Origin: Neoceratodus forsteri
Lineage: Eukaryota > Chordata > Ceratodontiformes > Ceratodontidae
NCBI GenBank assembly: GCA_016271365.2
Contig: CM028132.1
Location: 1,188,093,001-1,188,157,000, forward strand
Reading direction: 5' to 3'
DNA: 64,000 bases
The notes under the pieces were generated by a model. It saw nothing but the letters and a program-made list of their open reading frames with translations, searched no databases and had not been told where the DNA came from. A program made the translations under genes and the position numbers. Of the stretch, positions 1 through 10,180 are shown in pieces. Positions within the stretch are counted from its first letter, which is position 1. Every line of letters begins with the position of its first letter.

Positions 1-495
1 ATCTGAGTCCCCCAGAGGCAAGGACCGCTACTCTCAGGTGCTTTATCTATAGTGTCTGGCCCAGGACACTCACGGAGGATCTCCCAGGGAGGTAGCACTG
101 GCCTGGTATTGGACGTGGTGCTGAGGCGCTGCATAGCCCGCCTTCGCCTACCAGCGAGAAGGTTTTTTTTCTTCGTAGGTTTTTCTCCCCGCCTCCTCCC
201 TCCCACAGAGCATCGGACATGCAGTGGCAACCAGCGCCCACCAAGCTCCATCTCCTGCCATATGACTGCGACGCCAGGTCCGCGGCTCCCCTGACAGCCG
301 CCAGAGGGTGCTCGGGAGCGACACAAGGCCCTACACCCACCCCTGGAAGGGAGAACTGTCTTCTGGATGCTCAATCTCTTCCTGTCCCTGCCATCCCCCA
401 GCAGCCCGAGCTCATTCCTGAACCCGGGTCGATGGCGTGGAGCGAGGTAAGGCTTCTAATGCCTTAGCCCTCAGCGCCACCGGGCTGTCTAAGCA
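1..495 (-). mobile_element. S1 tRNA-derived SINE, copy 1 (cut by window edge)
   Basis: The reverse complement from about 495 begins with a head that matches three other copies in the window (12,957-13,477, 40,684-41,259 and 49,782-50,362). It has a box-A-like 'GCCCGGTGGCGCTGAGGGC' followed by a box-B-like 'GGGTTCAGGAATGAG'. The complete copies are about 520-580 bp, so the 3' end of this one lies outside the window. The open frames inside it are not conserved and are taken as chance. Family name S1 is mine. The tRNA origin is inferred from the two promoter boxes; which tRNA is not clear. Confidence 0.7.
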
Positions 496-540
496 GACAT
501 ACTTTACTGCAACTCCTGCTACAGAACAGGTAAATTCAAG

Positions 541-730
541 GCAGTATAGCGCAATGGCTTAAGGCTCTGAGCTGCAAACCTGGATACCTGGGTTTGAATC
601 CCACAGCCCCCACTTGCATACCATATAACTTTGAGCAAGTCACTTAACTTCCTTGTGCTCCCAGGTCGCAGCTGTAAACAAGCTTTCAGCTTAGTGTGTC
701 TCTCCTGGTAAAAACAAACCAAAAACAAGC
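541..730 (+). mobile_element. MIR-like tRNA-SINE with a LINE-Y-type tail
   Basis: It starts GCAGTATAGCGCAATGGC (box A) and continues to GGGTTTGAATCCC (box B). It then has a 'TTGAGCAAGTCACTTAACTT' core, closely recalling the mammalian MIR arrangement. The 3' part (about 673-725) contains AACAAGCTTTCAGCTTAGTG and CTCCTGGTAAAAACAAACC. That resembles the 3' ends of the Y-type LINE fragments at about 21,280-21,350 and 52,565-52,640 (read on the minus strand), suggesting the SINE uses that LINE's machinery. Assignment to a named family needs a Repbase/Dfam search. Confidence 0.75.
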
Positions 731-959
731 AAAAAAATTGACTTCAATTTTGTTCTTACCCTAAGAAGATTTGTATTAAATTTGGCAGAAGTGCTCTTGA
801 CGAGTTACTAACTGTCCCTAGCAAGTTACAATACTTTTAGACTTTACCAGTCCTGAAATATTGGTCTCAGAGCTGCCTGATGGGGAAACCTTGTGGCATG
901 ACCGGGGGCCATTGGACTTTTTCAAACCTAAGCAGGGTGCTAAAGAGCCGTCAAACTCA
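731..959. other. unassigned spacer
   Basis: About 230 bp with no recognised repeat, open frame or RNA. The text up to about 960 may be 5' L1 sequence leading into the ORF1 remnant that follows, but I see no motif to support that. Confidence 0.3.
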
Positions 960-1305
960 TCAGACTTGACAAATGTGCGAGCCCAGTGATAATGTTACAT
1001 ACCCTGCATGCTACCATGACAACAATGAATGCCTCTCTGGAGGCTTTAGCAGATAAATTTGATTCCTTTGCTAATCAACTTCAGTCCATGGAACAGAGGG
1101 CAGAAACCAGCTGAGTGGAGGCAGCAGAGGCAGTAAACTCAGCGTGGCGGGCGCTCATGGCCATGGCTGAGCTGGTGAAAGACAGTATCCTGCTGAAAAG
1201 TGAGTAAAACATGCTGAAAATCATTTGACTGAAAATACTGTACAAGTACAGTAAATGGCGTTCCCAAGGGGTTTGAAAACACAGACTCACTGCTTGCAAT
1301 TCCAG
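960..1305 (+). pseudogene. L1-type ORF1 remnant, left part
   Basis: With frameshifts tolerated, the translation gives a coiled-coil-like stretch (about 1,010-1,200, including ASLEALADKFDSFANQL). An RRM entry of the type seen in L1 ORF1 proteins follows (about 1,255-1,305, NGVPKGFENTDSLLAIP). The reading stops where an L2 element begins, and the C-terminal domain resumes at 4,213. At least two stops or frameshifts lie inside. ORF1p normally binds RNA as a trimer with the LINE RNA. No ORF2 of this copy is visible. Confidence 0.65.
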
Positions 1306-4212
1306 GTTCATTAAAAACAAGACTGCAATTATTGCAGATCTTGTTGGGACAGTGGATCTGGTGTGCATCACCGAGACCTAGCTGAATGAGAACTCTGGCC
1401 CTATATTGGAGGCCGTAACTCCAGCCGGGTACTCAGTGATACACCGCTTGAGCTTGGATCGTGGGTGCGGGGGATCACGGTCTGTTTCAAGACCGAACTG
1501 GGCCTCAAGAGTGTACCAGTTGAGGAAGCTGAGTCTTTCGAGTGTACCATGGTAGTAGGTGTAGGCTGTAGGATTGCCCTCATCTACCGTCCACAAGGGG
1601 ATGGGAAGCATTTCCTTCAGGAAGTGGCTGACTTCATGATCGACATGTTGTTTGAGTCGCCCAGGCTGGTGGTCCTGGATGACTTCAGCGCCTGGGTCAA
1701 TGACGAACTCTGGCAATTTGGACAGCACTTCCTCCAGCTGATGACATCTCTGGGCCTCACACAGATTGTTACCACTGCTGCTCATAAACACAGTCACTCC
1801 CTTGACTTGGTCTTCCTCCTGGGGATTGAGGCTTCTGATGTGGGGGTGGAACCAGTCAGATGGTCCAATCACTACACTGTGGGGTTCAGTTTTTGCACCT
1901 CCCTGTGTAGGCCTACCCCTGTGGAGATGGTCAGGTACCGTCCTTTATGAGATGTAAGCTCCGAAGGCCTGGTGGTGGTGCTTGACCTATCAGATTTTCC
2001 AGTGGCAAACAATGACCCAGAGGCCTTAGTGATGGCCTATAACAGGGCCGTCTCTGTGGCCCTTGACGTCATTGCGCCAGTCCGTGTTCATCTTCTCTCC
2101 CTTCATTCTCGGTCCCCTTGGTTTGATGGGACTTTGAGGGAGATGCAGCGACTAGGACGAAGGTTAGAGCGTTGCTGGTGGAAATCCACCCTGGATGCTG
2201 ACCGCCTTAGATTGATGGATCATTATCAAGCCTTTCAGTCCACAATCACCCGTAAAGAAGGCAGAGTTCCTGTCCGGGGAGATTGCGGCTGCTCAGAACT
2301 GACCAGCTCAGCTCTTTTGAACTGTGGACAGACTGTGCAACCCAGCCTGTCTGCAGATTCTAAGAGCTTTTCACAAATAGAGTGCAAGGAGCTTGCTCGA
2401 TTCTTCGCAGCTAAGGTGGCTGACATCAGGGGGTTGCTCCAACCAGCACATTCTGTGAGCATTGCTTTTGATTGGCACTTGGTCACAGACCCTCATTTTA
2501 CTTGGAGTACCTTTGACCGGTTGGAGTTCATGGATGTTTTGCGGATTGTCCAGGGTATGCACGTTACGTTGCTGTAGTTTGGACCCAGGACCAACTGCCC
2601 TGATTATGGGCTGTAGTGACATCACTGGCCCGGTCCTAGCATGGATAGTCTGGTGCTCCTTGGAAACAGGTGAGTTTCCTAGCTCCCTGAAGGAGACAGT
2701 GGTGACACCCCTCCTGAAGAAAGCTTCTTTGAACCCAGATTGTCATGCTAACTACAGACCAATCTCAAACCTTCCCTTTATAGGGAAGGTGATTGAGAAA
2801 GTAGTGGCCCTACAACTGGAGAACCATTTGACCATCTATGACATCTATGAACCTCTCCAATCTCATTTTTGAAAGAGACACAGTACTGAGACGGCGCTGG
2901 TTCCGGTGCTCAATGATCTCTTGATGGCTAGGGATCGGAAAAAATATTCCATCTTGGTTCTTCTTGATCTCTCATCAGCGTTTGACACTGTGAACCATGG
3001 GATCCTTCTCGATCACCTGAGATTCATCTGTGGCCTGTCAGGTACAGTCCTCAGGTGGTTTACAACTTTCCTCACTGGAAGAACTCAGAGGGTGGTGTCG
3101 GGGATTTATTCTTCGGACCCAGTTCCTCTGTCATGTGGGGTTCCTCAGGGTTCAGTGTTGTCCCCCATATTATTTGCAGTGTACATGCTGCCCCTTGGAG
3201 ACATTGTAAGAAGGTATGGACTGAGGTTTCATTGCTATGCCGATGATACCCAGCTATACCTTTCTTTTGCACCCAACCAGGATAGAGCTATCTCGGTATT
3301 TAATAACTGCCTTGCTGAAATCCAAGATTGGATGAATTCGAGCTGGTTGTAGTTGAACTTGGAAAAGACAGAGGTGCTGGTGGTGGACCAGGGACACCGG
3401 ATAGGAGAATTGGGGGTGGGTTCGCCTTTGGGACTTTTTCTTGGGGGCCTCCCACTCCCTTCCTCTGAATGGGTGTGGAACCTGGGGGTGATTTTTGATG
3501 AGGGGCTGACACTGCGATCACAGGTGTCAGCAGTCGTCAAATCCTCCTTTTACCATCTGAGGAACATTCCCAGAGTTAAGCACCTTGTTCTGTCTGACGA
3601 TCTTCCCTTGTTAGTCCATGTCTTTGTGTTCTCGCACCTGGATTACTGTAATTCCCTGTACCTAGGGCTACCTGGGGTGGATATCTGTCACTTGCAGCTG
3701 GTGCAGAACACTGCAGCCCGGTTATTGTCAGGGAATCCTTGGTCCTGTCATATTTTTCCAGTGCTGTGCGAGCTGCACTGGCTGCCGGTACGATGGCGGA
3801 TCACCTTTAAAGTTGGACTTCTGACTTATAAAGCCCTACACGGACTTGGCCCAGATTACCTGAAAGAGTTCCTGGTTCCTTACTGCCCTGGATGATCACT
3901 CCGCTCAACTGACAAGGGGTTGCTAGAGATTCCAAGGGTTTGTTTAAAATCTCCTGGGGCCCGTGCATTTATGCACGCAGCCCCAACCCTTTGGAATTCT
4001 CTACACCATCAGGTACGGGAGTGCGCAACCGTGGAGGGATTTAAACAGGCCCTAAACATTTTTTAATGGAACCAAGCATACTTTATATGATCTATTTTGA
4101 TTTTATTTGTATTTTACAACTGTATTTATGGTATTGTTGTTTATTTAACTATTTGGTAATGCGCCTTGGTTTTTTGAAAGGTGCATGATAAATAAAGAAT
4201 TATTATTATTAA
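1306..4212 (+). mobile_element. L2 non-LTR retrotransposon, 5'-truncated
   Basis: A long 5'-truncated copy starting at the endonuclease (EN) and ending in the typical L2 3' end: 'GCGCCTTGG', an AATAAA-like signal and a short (ATT)n tail at 4,196-4,212. It sits inside the L1 ORF1 remnant, whose two halves (960-1,305 and 4,213-4,663) continue each other. I could not identify a clear TSD. The frame is broken by stops and frameshifts, so this copy is dead. Confidence 0.85.
1315..3895 (+). pseudogene. L2 ORF2 (endonuclease-reverse transcriptase), broken
   Basis: EN: a VCITET-like block at about 1,350, a degenerate GDFN-type block (VLDDFSAWVND, about 1,670) and a degenerate SDH motif (WSNHYTV, about 1,865). 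RT: NYRPISNLPF (about 2,750), LLDLSSAFDTVNH (about 2,960), [13 protein letters not shown] (about 3,138) and the catalytic CYADDTQLY (about 3,235). The C-terminus has the L2 signature ELHWLPVRWRITFK followed by LLTYKALHGLGPDYL (about 3,770-3,860). Frames open at 1,465-1,950, 1,972-2,577, 2,462-2,872, 2,906-3,352 and 3,353-3,895 are fragments of this one ORF. The protein would nick DNA and copy its own RNA. It ends at the TGA at 3,893-3,895. Confidence 0.85.
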
Positions 4213-4663
4213 TACAACACTGGCCTGGTTGAAAGATGCATTGGATCTGGATATTAAGAGTCTGCAAATATATTGACTGTACAGAATTACTTCTTGGAGG
4301 AGGCAAAAATCAGGTTCCAGGACATGGTTAATTAGAATGGGCTTCTTGACACAGAAGGACTTGATTCTGAGGGCCTTAAAGAGAATGCAAGATGTCCAGG
4401 TTGACGGCAGCCATGGCATGTTGTTTCCTGACTTAAGCTTCACTACCTGCCAGAGAAAGAGGAGCTTTGATGGGCCTAAGAGACAACTTCTAGAATTAAG
4501 CATACAGTTTAGTTCAAGTTATCCTGCTGAACTCAGAGTTCAATATAACAGCCAAACCTATGTGTATACCAATCCAAAAGACGTTAACAAATTGCTGGAT
4601 AAGATACGGGCAGAGTGGAGTAGAGATGATCAGATAGCAAATGGGTCAGACAGCAGAGAATAA
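4213..4663 (+). pseudogene. L1-type ORF1 remnant, right part (C-terminal domain)
   Basis: The open frame 4,337-4,663 encodes the ORF1p C-terminal domain. It shows KDLILRALKR, then FPDLSFTTCQRKRSFDG, then YPAELRVQYNSQTYVYTNP. This matches the L1 ORF1 pattern 'ILRAAR..FPD.S...Q..R..F..VK..L...YPA.LRV' known from vertebrate L1/Tx1 elements. It continues the fragment at 960-1,305 across the L2 insertion. It stops at a TAA at 4,661, and no ORF2 follows. Confidence 0.75.
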
Positions 4664-6412
4664 ACCTATGGACAGAGAAACAGCAGGTTGCAGTAACCTT
4701 TGAAGGGGTGTGAGTAACAGGGACTTTACTTGTTTCCTGGCTGTATAAAAGTTAATTCACTTTTTTTCACAGACTCTCCAAGCTCATGCACCTAAGGGAC
4801 ACTTTTGAATTTATATAGTTCTTTTGTGGCCATGGATTCTAACAGTGCCTTTCATTTTGTTAGAATTTATATTTAGGCACACAGCAGTGGATTTTTGTGA
4901 GACAATTTAATACTTAATATGTGCGTGCTTTCTCTAACTTTTCTGCATTCTAGTGAGTCTTCATAATATGCACTGTGAATATGGTGGACTTTCCACCACT
5001 CTAGTGAAGAAGATGTTAGGAGACAGAGAGCAGGAAAGTGGCAGTAACATGCCATTGATGCAGTCTTAGTAAGTGATGTGTTATTGACTAGTAAACGAGT
5101 ACTATAGTCAGAATTTGCAGAAGCATATTTTGTGCAGAGTGTTTTGTGTAGTCTTAGTGCATCCTTCTCTTTGTTTGCTATGAGTTTTTTTTTTTCTAAA
5201 TTTGCCTACTACTTTTATGGCCCTTGGGAATCTCCATGTTATCATTTTGTATTGCTCTTCTTTTTCCTACAGTGCCTTCTGTTCCATAGGACAGTGATGT
5301 GTTCACGACTGCTGATTCAGTGAGTGAAAGCTGCTGCTGCTGCTGCTGCAGCAGTCTGTTGTTCGGGGCTGGACGTTCTTGCTTTAATTAAATCTTTCTA
5401 ATTCAGTCTTCTTGTTTTCTAGGTATGTGTCTAGGTCTAGCCAGCAGGACAAATTGCTTTGTTTTTAAAGCTTTTCATTTCCTCAAGCTACACACAGCCA
5501 TAAAAAGCACAAATCACCCCAGGTCATCAATGCTATAGTGGAGGCTCTAGCTGTTTCCATACAGAATAGCCCACTCAATTATCCCTCAAGGGTTTGCAAA
5601 ACTATCAATGGAGCCTTTATTAGTACTTATTGGGTGAGGAAAGTTACTAAAAAATCATAGCTCTACTGCTACAAAATTGGTTGTAAACCAGTACATACTG
5701 AATCTGTGATCCCAGATGCATCACTGTCACATAGGACAAGAGGCATAGTGGGAAGCAGAAGAGCAATAACACATTCTAATATGGAAATCCAAAAGGGCCG
5801 TAAAAACTAGCAGGCAAATTTAGAAAAAACTAATAGCAAACAAAGGGAAGGACACACTAGGACTACACACACAAATCAAAATACTCTGTACAATGTATGT
5901 TTTTTGCAAATTTTGACTATACTACTGTACTTGTTTAAGGAGATCAATCTATTCTTGTAGGAGAGGAGATCGAGTGCGTTTTGTTGGGGGACACTGATAT
6001 GATTTATATGGTTATCAGTGAGGGTCTGCACAATTGAACAAGCCTATTCTTTTTGTTCCTGTATACACACTATTAATGTTTATGACATTCTAGTGGAAGC
6101 GGGAATGTATGGGATTTAAGCATCATTCTACCATTATGTCAGGCAGACCAGAGGGTCTTATTAATTCTCTTTCTTTATTAATATTAAAGGGCCTCGTCCA
6201 CTGATGTGTTGGCTTTTACGATAAATATTAGTTTGAGTGACCCCACTGGGGTCCGGGTATTCTCACCTGATGTAACACAGGAGAATCAACTTTATAACCT
6301 GCTGTAATTTTGATGTGGAAAACATTGACATCTTGTTCGTCAGCATTTTTATGGTTTGTCATGTGTAAACTTAGTAAAACCTAATATAATAAAAAAGATC
6401 AAGCTATAAAGT
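4664..6412. other. unassigned AT-rich stretch
   Basis: No convincing coding frame or repeat border. A short CTG/CAG run lies at about 5,331-5,352. Small frames (for example 5,132-5,323) show no family signature. The part just after 4,664 may be decayed L1 sequence, but no ORF2 motif was found. Confidence 0.4.
5331..5352. repeat. short (CTG)n run
   Basis: About seven CTG units followed directly by CAGCAG, so the run can also form a small hairpin. It is outside any supported gene. Confidence 0.8.
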
Positions 6413-6705
6413 TTTAGAAAATGGGCATGTAAAATCCTGGCTTCTGATTGGCCAATTTCATACCTAGAGCCCTAGTCTTACAGTAGAACCCCGCAGTTAA
6501 CAAGTGCCCGACCCTTTGCCCACTCACATATCATTGTGCCCAGCCTGCTTTCTCATTGGTTGAGAGCACTTGATTGAATTACAAATCTCCATTTTATTCT
6601 CTCGCTTAGTGTTGATCTGTTGCCATGCTAGTTGCCTTGTTTAGCAAGAGAGAGAGACCCCTCCCCCCAAACCTATCGGCTAGTCAGTTTAGTACACAAA
6701 CTTGC
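6413..6705 (+). mobile_element. T DNA element, left part
   Basis: It begins with TTTAGAAAATGGGC (6,413-6,426), identical to the left TIR of the complete T copy at 39,364-40,522. Shared internal landmarks follow: a GATTGGC block, a (C)AGTGCCC block and a '(C)TCTCGCTTAG' block near 6,600, comparable to 39,570. Similarity is lost near 6,705, where a T-rich tract resembling a reverse-orientation L1 3' end begins. The right end of this copy was not found nearby; the T right end at 12,674 could belong to it, but that is speculative. Confidence 0.5.
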
Positions 6706-6760
6706 TTTTCTTTTTTTGTTTTATATACTTTATTTTTATTACAATTTCCATATACATACG
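6706..6760 (-). mobile_element. possible L1 3' end
   Basis: Read on the minus strand this is an A-rich 3' terminus with AATAAAGTATATAAAAC followed by AAAAAAAG, as at the end of a poly(A)-tailed L1. Together with the minus-strand ORF1 at 8,278-9,150 it may mark a single L1 that has lost nearly all of ORF2. I cannot prove that the two pieces belong together. Confidence 0.3.
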
Positions 6761-8277
6761 CACAGGAGAATGCATATAGTGAACAGTCCACACTAACATA
6801 CATCAAATAGGACCTAAAGTCCCTCGATCTTAGGATTAAAATGCATCCACTATACTGTATAACAGGAAATATTTGCGATCCTTTTATATTCACTATGTTC
6901 GCAGTTTTGTGATATGCGCTAATATAAGAGAATCGCTAATATTTTCGGTTGCTGAAAAATGCTGCTGAAGTACAGTATTGGTTTTAATGGGTAATCCACA
7001 ATAGCACTAGCACTTCGGGAGCAGCCTGGTAGCAGGTTGGCAGAAACAAAAAAAAGTTCATATTGGGAGTTCCTTTTCCTTTGTAACTGTATCCCCATCA
7101 AGCAAGTAGACCTGCTACAAAGAAGTGAAGAAGTATAGATTAATCCCCCACTTTAACCATACAGATTCTCCCTGCTCCTGTTCCCACTTTACCCAGTAAT
7201 GTCCCTTGCTCCCTGTTCCAGTTCCCTCTCTCCTGTCCCCAGTCTGAAAGATTTATTTACTTATGCTGAAGTCAGAGAATACCTCTCTTGTGAAGGTTCT
7301 TGTGGGACTGTCATGGAATAGAAGTATTTTTTTTTGTCCTAAAAAACTAAAGTTTGTGAAGGAGAGTTTCTCTGGTGCTTCACACAGAATCCTCTCTCTC
7401 TGCTTTACAGCTCTCCTGTTGTGTGTGTGTATGTGTGTGTGCGTCATGTGACCTCAACAGCTACTAGAGACCAGTCTGAAATTAAACGCGGGAACTGGCA
7501 AACAGAAGCCGGAGGAGCAAGATTCTGTCTTTTGACATGCTCTGCCCTGGTTGTAAAATTCCCTTGGCTTTCCTGATACTCGTTCCTTCACCCTCAGTTC
7601 CACCACATTCCCCATTCGTTCAGCTAATTGAAACTCAACATTTTAACAGGACAAGATGCGCTAAGTTACAAATGCATCCTAATGCTGGTCCGCGAATATT
7701 GTCGGGTCTTAATAAGTTCCCGAATCTGGGAGGCGCTAATATTAGTGGTAGAGCATTTTCAGGTATACAGTATTTAGTTACCACATTGGGGGGAATCAAA
7801 ATATTTGTACTAAGGTATGAAATCCAGAAATTGGATGTGTTAAGTCCATGAGCTACATGGCAGGTTCCTAAAATTATTATTTTCCAGCAATGTCACTTAT
7901 AGAAATAGCTTGGCCACCCCAAGGAGTCTGCAATGCCATATAAATCTCCTAAATGTTAATAATCTCCTTACGAAAACCTGGAAGCAAAATTTAGTAGGAA
8001 ACAAATCATTGATATTAGTATATACTCCTTGTTTGTAAACCAACAGACGGCAGTATTTTAAAGTCACTAGATAGCAACATAACATATTGCTGATGCAGTA
8101 TATACCTTAAAAAACTACAAAAACAACAAGACCCCAAGGCAATCCACTTTTAACATAGAAGCAAACTGTGTTTTTATAAATCGGATGTGTAATACGATAA
8201 AGATAAGTTTAACCCTATTAGCGGTGTATATGCCATCTTAAAACTTTAAAGTCATTAGAGCAGAAAGTTGAACCTGT
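6761..8277. other. unassigned stretch between L1 fragments
   Basis: No reverse-transcriptase or endonuclease motif on either strand, although an L1 ORF2 would be expected here if the flanking L1 pieces are one element. A short (TG)n run is at about 7,420-7,442. Frames such as 7,537-7,851 show no recognisable domain. Confidence 0.35.
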
Positions 8278-9150
8278 TCAGGTTTCGTCTCCAGTCTCCC
8301 CAAAGCCATCCTCCTCAGACCAGGCCCTCCTGGGTGCCACATGCACAGCCCACTTGCCTGCATCAACTGGGTCTGAGAAAATATAGATTTTGCCCTCGAA
8401 GGAGATCCTCAATTTGGCTGGAAAGATAATGGTATGCAGGACCCCAGTCTCTTGGAGAGTGCGATGAACACCATCAAACTTCTTACAGCATTGGCATGTC
8501 ACATAGCTAATGTCTGGGAAGAGAAAAACTTGTTTATCTTCCTGCATCGGGGTCCCGCTCATTGCGCCAACTGCAATATGCGATCCCAAACTCCTACTCC
8601 TGAAGTGACCACCAATAAAGTACACGGTTCTTCTCCTTGCTGTCGCCCTCTTGGAGTGATACGATGGGCCTTCTGGATCTCGACAATGGGATCTTAACCT
8701 TCCTGGACAAACTTCTCTGTTAGCCATTCCCTTGCAAAGAGAACAGGGTGATCCCCTTCAGATCCCTCTGGTAGTCCCAGTAGCCTTAAATTAGCTGATC
8801 GGATCTGGTTTTCTAGGGACTCCAAGCATGTCCGCAGATGTTGTAATTCTTTAGCCGTTAAAGCGGTCACTCCAGTAGATGCATCCACTTGCTTATGAAC
8901 CTCTTGTATGTCTACTTTCAGAGAATCCACGTCCGTTTCCAAAATAAGCACTCTGCCGTTAAATCCATTGACTTTCTGGGAGACTAACTGATAGAATCAG
9001 TTTTTGTAGTTTTAGTCCTAATGAGTCCGAAGTTTTTTCCAACCCATGGTCAGCTGTAGACAAGGCCTCAGTTGTTGCAAATCGCATGTTATGCGCTCCA
9101 CCCGACCCTTTAGTTTTCTCAGGTCCTCTAGAAGTTTTATCCTACTTGGG
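8278..9150 (-). pseudogene. L1-type ORF1, second copy
   Basis: Read from about 9,150 leftward. It begins MDNPK with an early stop, then a coiled-coil segment (8,951-8,800, ILETDVDSLKVDIQEV). The RRM entry follows (ESLENQIRSANLRLLGLPEG, about 8,820-8,760), and then the C-terminal domain (VFLFPDISYVTCQCCKKF and IIFPAKLRISFEGKIYIF). The order is that of a canonical L1 ORF1p. The same domains are found in the copy at 960-1,305 and 4,213-4,663, in the opposite orientation. Several frameshifts and stops show it is dead. ORF2 is not visible downstream. Confidence 0.75.
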
Positions 9151-10180
9151 ATTATCCATCTTGACCAAAGCGAAGGTCCTCTTTCTGCTGGAATCCTCAG
9201 AAATATAAAAATTCTGCATTAAACTGACAATTTTGTTTGATTTTAACTAGGAATTGCAGAAGCTGTTCAGACTTCTTCCATTCAGCTCGGGCTCCACAGC
9301 GCACACTCACAAACTTGCTTCTCTGTCAAAATCATGTTGTAAACAAGTCGTTTCCCAATATTTCTCACTGTAAATGTTTTCTACTTTATTTTAAAAGCAT
9401 CAGCGCTAGCACATCATGTGCTCAGCTCTAACGAATACAGCTTTTCCGACTCACCCTCTCTCCACCCCCACTCTGCTCCCAACCACCATTGGCATCTGCA
9501 GATACATGAATAGTGTAGTCTTCTTGTCTAAATAGACTTTCAAAATACACTTCCACTCCTCTGCCAGCATGCATTCCCGCTACCAGTACATCATTTTTTC
9601 TGTATTTCTTTTTGTATTTAATCAGGAACTGCACTGCCGAAATTCATTGGTGACTGTAGCCCTACAGCAACTTGCTGTTCAACCGCGCTGCTGAAAATTT
9701 ATGTGAACTGCAGATCATACCATTAACGTTCATAGTCCTGCGAAAAATACTCATACTCCTAATAATATGTAACCCCCCCCCCCAAATCGAGGGGCTTACC
9801 TTGGGTGTCTCATGGGGCTCTGCTGATGTCCACTGCCAGACAGACATCCTGCAGAGATGATGAATCCATAGTTATTGGGGTCCTTCTGTTGATTTGCGTG
9901 AGAGTGCTGTGATGTGTCTCCGTCCTATTCCTTTAAGTGCCACAGCCAGTGTGCATACTGTAAATGGCCTGGGCTGGGTCCAAGTGTTTCAGAGCTCATG
10001 ACCAGCAAGGCATTTCCTTGATCTGCCCCACTCTGCTGTCACTAATAGAGCATAGGGAGCCCTACATTGTACTGTAAATATTTACTTTTAATTTGTTGCT
10101 GTATTTAAAGTAGAGACTATTGTCTAACCTGCCTTCTTTACAGCATGCATTTCCCACAGGGAACCGCCATGTTGTGGTCT
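9151..10180. other. unassigned; one coding-like minus-strand frame
   Basis: No repeat border recognised. The minus frame 9,428-9,634 reads smoothly (KYKKKYRKNDVLVAGMHAG, then YFESLFRQEDYTIHVSADA) and is followed by a GTGAGT sequence that could be a splice donor. I do not recognise a protein family, so no gene is claimed. A run of about 11 C lies at 9,773-9,783. Confidence 0.3.

Noticed and set aside
541..614. A functional tRNA gene
   Set aside because: Box A and B are present, but no acceptor stem closes and the sequence continues into a MIR-like core and LINE-type tail.
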